Shown: positions 1 through 5,562 of the stretch, piece by piece
How the letters are laid out: each line of letters opens with the position of its first letter
Numbering within the stretch: position 1 is the stretch's first letter
Assembly: GCA_900555195.1 (NCBI GenBank)
Contig: USKC01000184.1
Span: 1-6,414, forward strand
DNA: 6,414 nucleotides
Reading direction: 5' to 3'
Source of the DNA: an uncultured Lachnospiraceae bacterium
Lineage (GTDB): Bacteria > Bacillota > Clostridia > Lachnospirales > Lachnospiraceae
Notes under the pieces: model-generated
Seen by the model: the letters and a program-made list of their open reading frames with translations, nothing else
What the model was told of the DNA's origin: nothing
The model's database searches: none
Position numbers and translations under genes: made by a program

Positions 1-255
1 AAGCCTACAGCGGTAACAGTAATTGTGTTGGGCGTAAACGGAGCTTGGAACGACCTGATGTGGCCGTTGCTGATTACCAGCGATACGAGTATGCGGACAT
101 TGACGAATGGGTTGGCCATGTTTGTTAATTCCAGCCTGCAGTATGGAACCGCTTTTGCAGGAGCGTTTATTTCTATTTGCCCGATGCTTGTTCTGTATAT
201 ATTTGGACAGAGATATTTTGTGGAAGGCACGGCTACAAGCGGACTGAAAGGATGA
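1..255 (+). CDS. Carbohydrate ABC transporter permease, MalG type (C-terminal fragment)
   Basis: This is the last 84 residues of an inner-membrane permease; the 5' end lies outside the window and frame 1 is open from the first base. The opening residues K-P-T-A-V-T fit the end of the cytoplasmic EAA loop that docks the ATPase. A hydrophobic stretch containing G-A-W-N-D-L-M-W-P-L follows, a hallmark of MalG/UgpE-type sugar permeases. A last membrane helix (about F55 to F73 of the fragment) leads into the ending Q-R-Y-F-V-E-G with a terminal G-L-K-G, which matches the family's conserved C-terminus (known: R-Y-F-V-x-G...G-A-V-K-G). It presumably pairs with a second permease gene upstream and with the binding protein encoded downstream. 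The substrate cannot be read from this fragment. Family assignment is confident. Confidence 0.93.
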   Translation, partial: KPTAVTVIVLGVNGAWNDLMWPLLITSDTSMRTLTNGLAMFVNSSLQYGTAFAGAFISICPMLVLYIFGQRYFVEGTATSGLKG

Positions 256-258
256 TTG

Positions 259-290
259 GAAAGGGAAGGGGACAGTTCTTTTTTTCTTTC
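259..290 (+). terminator. Possible weak terminator hairpin after the permease
   Basis: A purine-rich arm (259-272) can pair fully with a pyrimidine-rich arm (277-290) across a CAGT loop, giving 14 pairs of which five are G-U. The T-run lies inside the second arm instead of after the stem, so this is not a classic terminator. It starts four bases after the permease stop codon. A second small stem, CTTTC (286-290) with GAAAG (294-298), overlaps it. Termination or attenuation before the binding-protein promoter is plausible but weakly supported. Confidence 0.3.
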
Positions 291-329
291 TCCGAAAGAG
301 TCTGGAATATAAACGGAATCAAATGGACG

Positions 330-348
330 AGCTAATTATTTAGCTAAA
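330..348. promoter_or_regulatory. Candidate operator: inverted repeat and TTTAGCTAAA palindrome
   Basis: AGCTAA (330-335) and TTAGCT (340-345) form a perfect 6-4-6 inverted repeat. Overlapping it is the perfect 10-base palindrome TTTAGCTAAA (339-348). The GCTAAAA core recurs at 363-369 and 387-393, the last lying between the -35 and -10 boxes of the promoter at 374-402. Repeated half-sites at and just upstream of a strong promoter suggest binding of a transcription factor. The LacI-type protein encoded at 3089 is the obvious local candidate, but most LacI-family operators are centred on CG, not GC, so the pairing is inference. Confidence 0.4.
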
Positions 349-366
349 ATGTTGAAAAAATTGCTA

Positions 367-386
367 AAAATTATTGACATAATTTT
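367..386. repeat. 8-4-8 perfect inverted repeat over the -35 box
   Basis: AAAATTAT (367-374) is the exact reverse complement of ATAATTTT (379-386), with TGAC between them. The palindrome covers the TTGACA hexamer at 374-379, so a dimer bound here would block RNA polymerase. The stretch is very AT-rich, which raises the chance that the symmetry is accidental. Confidence 0.45.
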
Positions 387-402
387 GCTAAAATGATATG
401 AT
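374..402 (+). promoter_or_regulatory. Sigma-A-type promoter for the sugar-binding protein
   Basis: A perfect TTGACA (374-379) and a near-perfect TATGAT (397-402) are separated by exactly 17 bases, in an AT-rich context. Transcription would begin near 409, leaving a leader of about 50 bases before the ATG at 461. This is the best promoter in the window. It shows that the binding protein can be transcribed independently of the permease gene upstream, as expected for a component needed in excess. Confidence 0.82.
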
Positions 403-460
403 CAAATTGCCCAGAGAAGGGTTAAAGGGTATATTTATATAAAAGGGGAGGTTATAAGCG

Positions 461-1825
461 ATGAAGAGAATGTTGGCGTTGCTTCTTTCGGGAATGATGG
501 TTTTGTCAATGGCCGGCTGTGGAAGCGATCAGAGTGCTTCTGGCACGGCGGATACACAGACGGGTGGAGGGACTGCTTCCGGAGCGGAACAAGCGGCAGC
601 AGGGGAAGATGCAGAGGAATACGAACCCATTACTATCCAGTTCTGGAATAGCTGGACCGGTTCAGATGGTCAGGTTCTGACGGAATATGTAGACAAGTTC
701 AATGAGACAAATAAATGGAATATTACTGTTGAGATGGACATGTCCTCAGAATTTGGAGATAAGATTACGACAGCGATGGCAGCGGATGCGGCGCCTGCAC
801 TGATTTTGGGAAATGCATCGAACAAGTACGATTATGAAGGAAAACTGAGAAAGCTGGACGAAATTTGGGAAAATACGGATCTGAAGGAAGAGGATTTCGT
901 ATCTTCCTACCTGGATTCTCTTTCTACGGATGATGGATTATATGGAATTCCTTTCCAAATTAGTTCTTATGTGATGTATTGGAATAAAGATCTGTTTGAA
1001 CAGGCAGGACTGGATCCAGAGACGCCTCCGGCCACTTACGACGAGTGGACACAGATGGCTTCGCAACTTACAGATGCGGACAATCATATATATGGTTCCG
1101 GTTTAAGCTATGGTAATGTAGGCGCTAATGCGTGCATTATGCAGATGTTTGGCGGTCTGCAGATTACACAGAATGAAGATGGCAGCTGGCAGGCGAACTT
1201 TGCGGGCAATCAGGGATATTTGGATTTTGTGAACTGGTTCAAACTGCAATTTGACAATGGTTCTAACCCGACAGAATCCGACATGGATACGATGTTTGTT
1301 TCTAATCAGCTTGGCCTGTATATCACAGGAGCCTGGCTGATGGCAGACCTGAATGCTTACGATGTGAACTATGGAGTCACTACACTTATTGAAACGCCAG
1401 AAGGCGGTAAGCAAGCGCCCTCCAATACACAGTGTTTCATGATTACGAGTTCGGCCAGTGAGGAGGAAGCTTTGGCGGCGGAACGTTTTATTTCCTGGTG
1501 GCATACTGGAAATGACGGGGATGCGGTAGAGGATACGGCTGTATATGCTTGGTCTGACAGGATTGGATATCCTACCTACTATATTCCTGTGGCAGACAGC
1601 GAAGGATATCAGAACAATGAGCGCATGAGCGCTATTACAATTACGGATCCGGAGTACTGCATGGATTCTGTAGCGCCTGGTAATTTCAGGTGTTGGTCAG
1701 ATATCCTGAATGGGCCGCTGATGCAGTTTTTCAATACGATGACTTTTGATGAAGACACTACTACTGTTTTGGAAGACTGCCAGGTGGAAGCGGATAAGAT
1801 TATTGCGGATGAGTATGGAGAATGA
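461..1825 (+). CDS. Sugar ABC transporter substrate-binding lipoprotein (family 1)
   Basis: A 454-residue extracellular solute-binding protein that would capture a sugar or oligosaccharide and hand it to the membrane permeases. The N-terminus is a lipoprotein signal: K2-R3, a hydrophobic core to about S16, then M17-A18-G19-C20, with C20 the predicted lipidated residue. A Ser/Gly/Ala/acidic tether follows to about P56. The mature fold begins with I-T-I-Q-F-W-N-S-W-T-G (57-67), typical of the UgpB/MalE-like family. The diagnostic stretch Y161-G-I-P-F, Y173-W-N-K-D-L-F and A182-G-L-D-P is intact. Length is normal for the family. The start follows AAGGGGAGG (443-451) with a nine-base spacer. It lies after a permease gene, whereas many Gram-positive sugar operons put the binding protein first. 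Its own promoter and a downstream terminator make it nearly a single-gene unit. Substrate unknown. Confidence 0.95.
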   Translation: MKRMLALLLSGMMVLSMAGCGSDQSASGTADTQTGGGTASGAEQAAAGEDAEEYEPITIQFWNSWTGSDGQVLTEYVDKFNETNKWNITVEMDMSSEFGDKITTAMAADAAPALILGNASNKYDYEGKLRKLDEIWENTDLKEEDFVSSYLDSLSTDDGLYGIPFQISSYVMYWNKDLFEQAGLDPETPPATYDEWTQMASQLTDADNHIYGSGLSYGNVGANACIMQMFGGLQITQNEDGSWQANFAGNQGYLDFVNWFKLQFDNGSNPTESDMDTMFVSNQLGLYITGAWLMADLNAYDVNYGVTTLIETPEGGKQAPSNTQCFMITSSASEEEALAAERFISWWHTGNDGDAVEDTAVYAWSDRIGYPTYYIPVADSEGYQNNERMSAITITDPEYCMDSVAPGNFRCWSDILNGPLMQFFNTMTFDEDTTTVLEDCQVEADKIIADEYGE

Positions 1826-1862
1826 TTGGGTTTCTGCACAGAAAGCTAGGATTGAGAAAAGG

Positions 1863-1892
1863 CAGGAGAGGGAAAACTTCCTCTCCTGTTTT
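1863..1892 (+). terminator. Intrinsic terminator after the binding-protein gene
   Basis: CAGGAGAGG (1863-1871) pairs perfectly with CCTCTCCTG (1880-1888). The stem can extend inward by one G-U and one A-U pair to leave an AAAC loop. TTTT follows (1889-1892), then AATAC. The short T-tract suggests partial termination, so the downstream esterase would be made in smaller amounts than the binding protein. No separate promoter between here and 2008 was convincing, so read-through is the likely source of esterase mRNA. Confidence 0.75.
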
Positions 1893-1993
1893 AATACAGA
1901 GCGAAAGACGGATTCTTTTTTCTGTATTTAAAGAAGCGGGAAGCCAGTATGAATGGTTAAAAAGATGGCCTGTTACAGCAACGTATCCGTGTG

Positions 1994-2000
1994 AAAGGAG
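1994..2000 (+). promoter_or_regulatory. Ribosome binding site fixing the esterase start at 2008
   Basis: AAAGGAG at 1994-2000 sits seven bases before ATG 2008. The reading frame stays open upstream to an ATG at 1822 that overlaps the binding-protein stop codon. That extension would be translated across the terminator hairpin and does not resemble the start of an esterase. The site at 1994 therefore decides the start. Confidence 0.8.
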
Positions 2001-2007
2001 TAAAAGG

Positions 2008-2877
2008 ATGGGATATCTTAGATTTAACTTCAGAAGCCAAGAACTTGGAAGGTATGTGGATGTATCCGTTGTATATCCTACTGACCGGTATAGTTATATG
2101 AAGGAAAAGGCGGAGAAGGGGCAGGGGATATATGAACCGGGAATGAGATTTCAGACAGTATATTTGATTCATGGAGGTGGAGACGATGATACGTTGACTT
2201 ATCGTTATACGAATGCGGAGAGATATGCCCAGAAGAACCATGTGATGCTGGTAACGCCGAATCTGACGAATTCCTTTGGTGTAGATACGGAATATGGGGT
2301 GAATTATCAAAGTTTTCTGGCGTTGGAACTTCCAAGTGTGATGCAGTCTTTATTTGCTGCCGCAGTGGAACGTGAAGACCGCTTCATTGTAGGTTATGCA
2401 ATGGGTGGGAATGTGGCGTTGGGAACTGCTCTGTTGCATCCGCAAAGTTTCCGCGCCTGCATTGACATTTCAGGTGGAATCGGTATGACATTAGATACAC
2501 GGACTTTACAGGAAGAATTGCTAGGAGAACATTTCAGGAACAATTTCCGGCTTTACAATACATCTTTTGGGGATGCAGAAGGGATACCGGGTTCGCGTTT
2601 TGATATCCGCTGTGCGGCCGAACAGGCGCTGGAGAGAGGAGAAAGGCTGCCGGAACTCCAGCTTGCCTGTGGAGAGAAAGAATTTATTCGTGGACGGATG
2701 GAAAAAGACGTGGAAATTCTGAAAAAAATGGGAATTCCTGTTCGTTATCATTTGCTTCCGGATATGGATCATGATTTTGAAATGTGGGATTTGTGTATCC
2801 ATAAGTCGTTAGATGAATGGTTGCCGTTGAAACGGCTCCCTGTTGAAGGGGGAAGGAGCAGCGGTTGCATGCGTTAA
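2008..2877 (+). CDS. Esterase D/CE1-like alpha/beta-hydrolase fold protein lacking the catalytic Ser
   Basis: A 289-residue cytoplasmic protein with no signal peptide. It starts M-G-Y-L-R-F-N-F with a Y-P-T-D strand end, typical of the putative esterase family PF00756. Y52-L-I-H-G-G-G-D is the oxyanion-strand motif. The nucleophile elbow reads V-G129-Y-A131-M-G-G-N where the family normally has G-x-S-M-G-G, so the nucleophile Ser is Ala (codon GCA at 2398-2400; TCA would be Ser). The acid position reads G222-E-K-E225-F where G-x-x-D-F is usual. The His is present in D254-H255-D-F-E-M-W. No other G-x-S-x-G motif occurs in the protein. It follows the binding protein after a terminator and precedes lacI. 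Family members often remove acyl groups from sugars or S-formylglutathione. With this triad, hydrolysis is doubtful and a pseudo-enzyme or binding role is possible. Fold confidence is high, function low. Confidence 0.85.
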   Translation: MGYLRFNFRSQELGRYVDVSVVYPTDRYSYMKEKAEKGQGIYEPGMRFQTVYLIHGGGDDDTLTYRYTNAERYAQKNHVMLVTPNLTNSFGVDTEYGVNYQSFLALELPSVMQSLFAAAVEREDRFIVGYAMGGNVALGTALLHPQSFRACIDISGGIGMTLDTRTLQEELLGEHFRNNFRLYNTSFGDAEGIPGSRFDIRCAAEQALERGERLPELQLACGEKEFIRGRMEKDVEILKKMGIPVRYHLLPDMDHDFEMWDLCIHKSLDEWLPLKRLPVEGGRSSGCMR

Positions 2878-2913
2878 TATAAAGCGACAGGGCAGCATAT
2901 GGCTCAATGAAAT

Positions 2914-2987
2914 GGTCAAAATGTCCATCTGTATAGGTAGGAAGGCAGGCGAGGAACGCAGGCGAGGAACGCCTTGAGATTTTGACC
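2914..2987. repeat. Small element with inverted ends and an internal tandem repeat
   Basis: GGTCAAAAT (2914-2922) and ATTTTGACC (2979-2987) are exact inverted repeats, extendable inward to 12 bases with one mismatch. Between them GCAGGCGAGGAAC occurs twice head to tail (2945-2957 and 2958-2970) and a third copy begins (GC at 2971). The second copy can form a small stem, GGCG (2961-2964) with CGCC (2970-2973). No target-site duplication was seen and no protein is encoded. It may be a short interspersed repeat or a non-autonomous mobile element. The rest of the 2878-3088 gap shows only the lacI promoter candidate and ribosome binding site. Confidence 0.55.
2945..2970. repeat. Two perfect tandem copies of a 13-base unit
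   Basis: The unit GCAGGCGAGGAAC is repeated exactly without a spacer. It is GC-rich in an otherwise AT-leaning intergenic region. Thirteen bases is not a multiple of three and no reading frame runs through it, so it is not a coding repeat. Slippage could change the copy number between strains. Confidence 0.9.
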
Positions 2988-3025
2988 TAGATATGATAAA
3001 GTATGGACAGTATATAGAAGATCAT

Positions 3026-3054
3026 TTGACGATGGCGGATCGATTCCGGATAAA
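3026..3054 (+). promoter_or_regulatory. Candidate lacI promoter
   Basis: TTGACG (3026-3031, five of six consensus bases) and GATAAA (3049-3054, four of six) are separated by 17 bases. Transcription would begin near 3061 and give a leader of about 28 bases. The spacer holds ATCGAT (3039-3044) inside a near-palindrome at 3037-3047. A small CG-centred palindrome in the spacer would suit autoregulation by a LacI-type protein, but this is speculative. Confidence 0.4.
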
Positions 3055-3077
3055 CTGTTGTGTCAGAAACAATAAAT

Positions 3078-3083
3078 GGAGAG
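3078..3083 (+). promoter_or_regulatory. Ribosome binding site fixing the lacI start at 3089
   Basis: GGAGAG lies five bases before ATG 3089. The frame stays open to an upstream ATG at 2993, but that would add 32 unrelated residues before the helix-turn-helix and has no good ribosome binding site. Confidence 0.7.
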
Positions 3084-3088
3084 AGAAA

Positions 3089-4129
3089 ATGGCAAAAAGG
3101 GCGGCTACTGTACAGATTAAACAGATTGCGGAGCGGGTAGGAATGTCTCAGAGCACCGTATCGATTGTTCTGAATGGCCGGGGGGATGAGATGCGTATTT
3201 CTAAAGAATCTCAGCAAAGAATTCTGGAGACTGCGCGCGAGATGAATTATCATCCCAATATCTATGCAAGACGCTTGCGCGGAGCGACATCTGATGGACA
3301 GGAAGGGCAGATTGTGGCAGTATTCTGGAATGAAAATTTTGTAGAGGATACAATGGGAAGGTATTTTTCTGGCCTATTCCGAGCTGTGGAGGAGAATCAA
3401 TATCCGGTAGAGTTCATGGTAAAAATGTTCAAAAACGGATATCTTTCTGAATTAAGAGACAGCATGAACCTAAAAAAGTACAGTGGAATTCTGATTATGG
3501 GAGCAGCCGCTACGGATCTGGAGTTCCTTAACGGAGAAGAACTAGATGTGCCGATCGTGGTGAACCGGCCCAGCAATAAATACAGCAGTGTGTATGTGGA
3601 CGGTTATGAAGTGGGGGCTGAGTGCGCACGTTTATTTGCCGGAAGAGGTTTTCATACGGCCGGAGTGATGGGCGCGGATGTGGGAACCGTGGGCGTAGGA
3701 TTGAGAGAGCTGGGTTTTCTTAATGAATGCAGGGAACGCGGAATTGAAGTACGGCGTGAATGGATCGTTAAAGGCGATCGGATGGACATGGAAAATGGAT
3801 ATGAATGTGCCAAGCGTTTCCTGGAAATGAAGGAACGGCCTGAAGGGCTGTTTATTATGTTGGATTCTTTGGCATTGGGAGCCATGATTCAATTCAAAGG
3901 CTCCGGACTGCGTATCCCTGAGGAGATGGCAGTTGTCGCCTTTGGCTTGAATCCTATGCTCAAGCATATCAGCCCATCTGTCACGATGATTGGCAATTCG
4001 ATGGCGGATACGGGAGAAACAGCCCTTAAAGTTTTGATGACAGTGATTAACAATAATATAAAGATGCCGATCAGCAAGCTGATCCCTCCGAAATATGAAT
4101 TCGGGGACAGCTTTCCCGCGGCAAAATAG
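3089..4129 (+). CDS. LacI-family transcriptional regulator
   Basis: A 346-residue sugar-responsive DNA-binding protein, close to the usual 330-350. The N-terminal headpiece (about residues 8-54) holds the helix-turn-helix: V8-Q-I-K-Q-I-A-E-R-V-G, then M19-S-Q-S-T-V-S-I-V-L-N-G as recognition helix. R-I-S (36-38) and Y54-H-P-N precede the hinge helix A60-R-R-L-R-G. The recognition residues aligning with LacI Y17, Q18 and R22 are Q21, S22 and I26. The rest is a periplasmic-binding-protein-like effector domain of two lobes, starting at G-Q-I-V-A-V-F and ending near residue 340. Its usual G-F-D motif is replaced by A-F-G-L-N-P. Placement after transport genes suggests control of the sugar locus, repressing until its ligand binds. 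It may have its own promoter and ends at a strong terminator. Target and ligand are inferred, not shown. Confidence 0.93.
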   Translation: MAKRAATVQIKQIAERVGMSQSTVSIVLNGRGDEMRISKESQQRILETAREMNYHPNIYARRLRGATSDGQEGQIVAVFWNENFVEDTMGRYFSGLFRAVEENQYPVEFMVKMFKNGYLSELRDSMNLKKYSGILIMGAAATDLEFLNGEELDVPIVVNRPSNKYSSVYVDGYEVGAECARLFAGRGFHTAGVMGADVGTVGVGLRELGFLNECRERGIEVRREWIVKGDRMDMENGYECAKRFLEMKERPEGLFIMLDSLALGAMIQFKGSGLRIPEEMAVVAFGLNPMLKHISPSVTMIGNSMADTGETALKVLMTVINNNIKMPISKLIPPKYEFGDSFPAAK

Positions 4130-4138
4130 CGGTCGGAA

Positions 4139-4192
4139 TAAAAAAGCCTGCCCCTGCCGGAAAGGAATCCCGGTGGGACAGGCGCTTTTTTT
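4139..4192. terminator. Bidirectional terminator between lacI and the thiolase gene
   Basis: GCCTG (4146-4150) pairs with CAGGC (4179-4183), CCC (4152-4154) with GGG (4175-4177), and CCGG (4157-4160) with CCGG (4170-4173), around an AAAGGAATC loop. TTTTTTT follows on the + strand (4186-4192) and an A-run precedes the stem (about 4139-4145), which becomes a T-run on the - strand. One hairpin can therefore end both lacI (stop at 4129) and the convergent thiolase gene (stop at 4215). It fills the whole 85-base gap. Confidence 0.88.
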
Positions 4193-4214
4193 GAGAGGAT
4201 TGTACTCCTTGTAT

Positions 4215-5399
4215 TTAATCTCTTTTGACTACTGCAGCGCACCCCATTCCGCCGCCCACACAGAGAGTGGCGAGTCCGGTCTTGGCATCGCGCCTGTGCA
4301 TTTCATACAGAAGAGTTACCAGAATCCGACAGCCGGAACAGCCTACGGGATGGCCGAGGGCGATGGCACCGCCGTTCACGTTCAGCTTATTCAGATCGAA
4401 TCCGAGGTCATGCCCTACTGCCACGGACTGTGCAGCAAACGCTTCGTTCGCTTCGATCAGATCGAAATCACCGATTTCCATGCCGGTCTTTTTCATTACT
4501 TTTCTTGTAGCGGCCACAGGGCCAATTCCCATGATGGAAGGATCCACGCCCGCCAGCTCTCCGGCAATCCAGGTGGCCATGGGAGTGATGCCCAGTTCCT
4601 TTGCCTTCTCTTCGCTCATGACGATGATGGCAGCAGCCCCGTCATTTATACCTGAGGCATTTCCGGCAGTTACAAGCCCGCCATCTTTTTTGAAGGCAGG
4701 TTTTAATTTGGACAGGCTTTCTACGGTTACCCCTTTTCTGGGGCCTTCGTCTGTATCCACAATGACAGTGCTTTTCTTGGTCTTCACTTCTACAGGAACG
4801 ATTTCTTCTTTAAAACGGCCTTCATTCATAGCAGCTTCGCACTTCTGCTGGCTATTGGCAGCGAAAGCGTCCAGCTGTTCTCTTGTTAGCCCCCACTGCT
4901 CGCAAATATTCTCGGCAGTCATGCCCATGTGATAACCATAGAATGCATCGGTGAGAGCATCTTTCAGCAAGGCATCTTCCAGAAGGGCGTTCCCCATGCG
5001 ATAGCCATACCGACCCTGCTGAACCAAGTAAGGGGCACGAGACATGCTTTCAGTACCGCCTGCTACAATGATATCGGCATCGCCGCTGGCAATCAGCTTT
5101 GCAGCAAGGTTTACACAGTGCAGCCCAGAACCGCACAGGACATTGACGGTGGTAGCAGGCACTTCTACCGGAATCCCGGCATGGATGGCAGCCTGCCTGG
5201 CTACATTCTGCCCCTGCCCTGCTTGAAGCACACAGCCCATATACACCTCGTCTACCATTTCAGGTTTTACCCCTGCACGGTTCAACGCCTCTTTAATTAC
5301 GATAGTCCCAAGATCAGCAGCCGGAATGCTGGAAAGCGCTCCGCCCATAACGCCTATGGCCGTTCTGCATGCGCCGGCCAGTACTACTTTTCTGCTCAT
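4215..5399 (-). CDS. thlA: Acetyl-CoA C-acetyltransferase (thiolase)
   Basis: A 394-residue cytoplasmic biosynthetic thiolase that condenses two acetyl-CoA to acetoacetyl-CoA, the first step towards butyrate in clostridia. All family signatures are present: nucleophile C89 in [10 protein letters not shown]318-E-A-F-A, H350 in G-H-P-V-G-C-S-G, and the proton-shuttling C380 in L-C-V-G-G-G-M-G. These sit at or within two residues of the Zoogloea enzyme positions (C89, N316, H348, C378). The chosen ATG is preceded by GGAGG (5405-5409) five bases upstream. A TTG at 5411 would place the start in that site and is rejected. The gene stands alone: its neighbours are a convergent lacI and a divergent metG, with no hbd, crt, bcd or etf genes in the window. 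It could also act as a ketothiolase in another acyl-CoA route; function from sequence is otherwise secure. Confidence 0.96.
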   Translation of the reverse strand: MSRKVVLAGACRTAIGVMGGALSSIPAADLGTIVIKEALNRAGVKPEMVDEVYMGCVLQAGQGQNVARQAAIHAGIPVEVPATTVNVLCGSGLHCVNLAAKLIASGDADIIVAGGTESMSRAPYLVQQGRYGYRMGNALLEDALLKDALTDAFYGYHMGMTAENICEQWGLTREQLDAFAANSQQKCEAAMNEGRFKEEIVPVEVKTKKSTVIVDTDEGPRKGVTVESLSKLKPAFKKDGGLVTAGNASGINDGAAAIIVMSEEKAKELGITPMATWIAGELAGVDPSIMGIGPVAATRKVMKKTGMEIGDFDLIEANEAFAAQSVAVGHDLGFDLNKLNVNGGAIALGHPVGCSGCRILVTLLYEMHRRDAKTGLATLCVGGGMGCAAVVKRD

Positions 5400-5404
5400 A
5401 ATGT

Positions 5405-5409
5405 CCTCC
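5405..5409 (-). promoter_or_regulatory. Ribosome binding site fixing the thiolase start at 5399
   Basis: GGAGG on the - strand lies five bases before the ATG. It overlaps the in-frame TTG at 5411 region, which rules that codon out as the natural start. Confidence 0.8.
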
Positions 5410-5458
5410 AATCTGATTTCCTGTTTGGAAAATTTGATGAAATATCTTATATGTTATT

Positions 5459-5487
5459 ATTGTAGCACCGCAGAATGATGGGCGCAA
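5459..5487 (-). promoter_or_regulatory. Candidate thiolase promoter
   Basis: On the - strand TTGCGC (5487-5482) and TACAAT (5464-5459) are 17 bases apart. A TG one base before the -10 box makes it an extended -10 element, which would offset the weak -35. Transcription would start near 5452, giving a leader of about 50 bases. It lies back to back with the candidate metG promoter, without overlap. Confidence 0.45.
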
Positions 5488-5495
5488 TGCAAGAC

Positions 5496-5524
5496 TTGAA
5501 CTTTCCCGTTGGATGTGTTAATCT
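5496..5524 (+). promoter_or_regulatory. Candidate promoter of the metG T-box leader
   Basis: TTGAAC (5496-5501) and TAATCT (5519-5524) have a 17-base spacer, with TG at 5516-5517 forming an extended -10. The -10 hexamer is poor (three of six). Its position just upstream of the T-box leader supports it. Transcripts would begin near 5531, right before a small hairpin, CCGGA (5532-5536) with TCCGG (5541-5545). Confidence 0.4.
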
Positions 5525-5562
5525 GGCTTTACCGGAAAGCTCCGGGATGGATAAAGAAAAAA

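Noticed and set aside
1103..1504. A 133-codon - strand reading frame inside the binding-protein gene
   Set aside because: It is antisense to a well-conserved coding region, with no ribosome binding site or motif support.
1822..2007. In-frame upstream extension of the esterase starting at an ATG that overlaps the binding-protein stop codon
   Set aside because: The extension crosses the terminator hairpin, is rich in Lys/Arg without resembling a domain or signal peptide, and a strong ribosome binding site at 1994-2000 marks ATG 2008 instead.
2945..2973. Start of a CRISPR array or minisatellite
   Set aside because: There are only two 13-base copies with no spacers, too short and too few for an array.
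2992..2997. TATGAT just after the inverted-end element, as a -10 box for lacI
   Set aside because: No acceptable -35 lies 16-18 bases upstream; the TTGAGA at 2974 is only 12 bases away. The pair at 3026/3049 fits better.
2993..3088. Longer lacI start at ATG 2993
   Set aside because: It would add 32 residues not typical before a LacI headpiece, lacks a good ribosome binding site, and overlaps the candidate promoter. ATG 3089 has GGAGAG and gives normal family length.
4225..5465. Long + strand reading frames opposite the thiolase (4095-4655, 4225-4932, 4929-5465)
   Set aside because: They are antisense shadows of a clearly conserved thiolase, with Ser/Pro/Arg-rich composition and no recognisable motifs.
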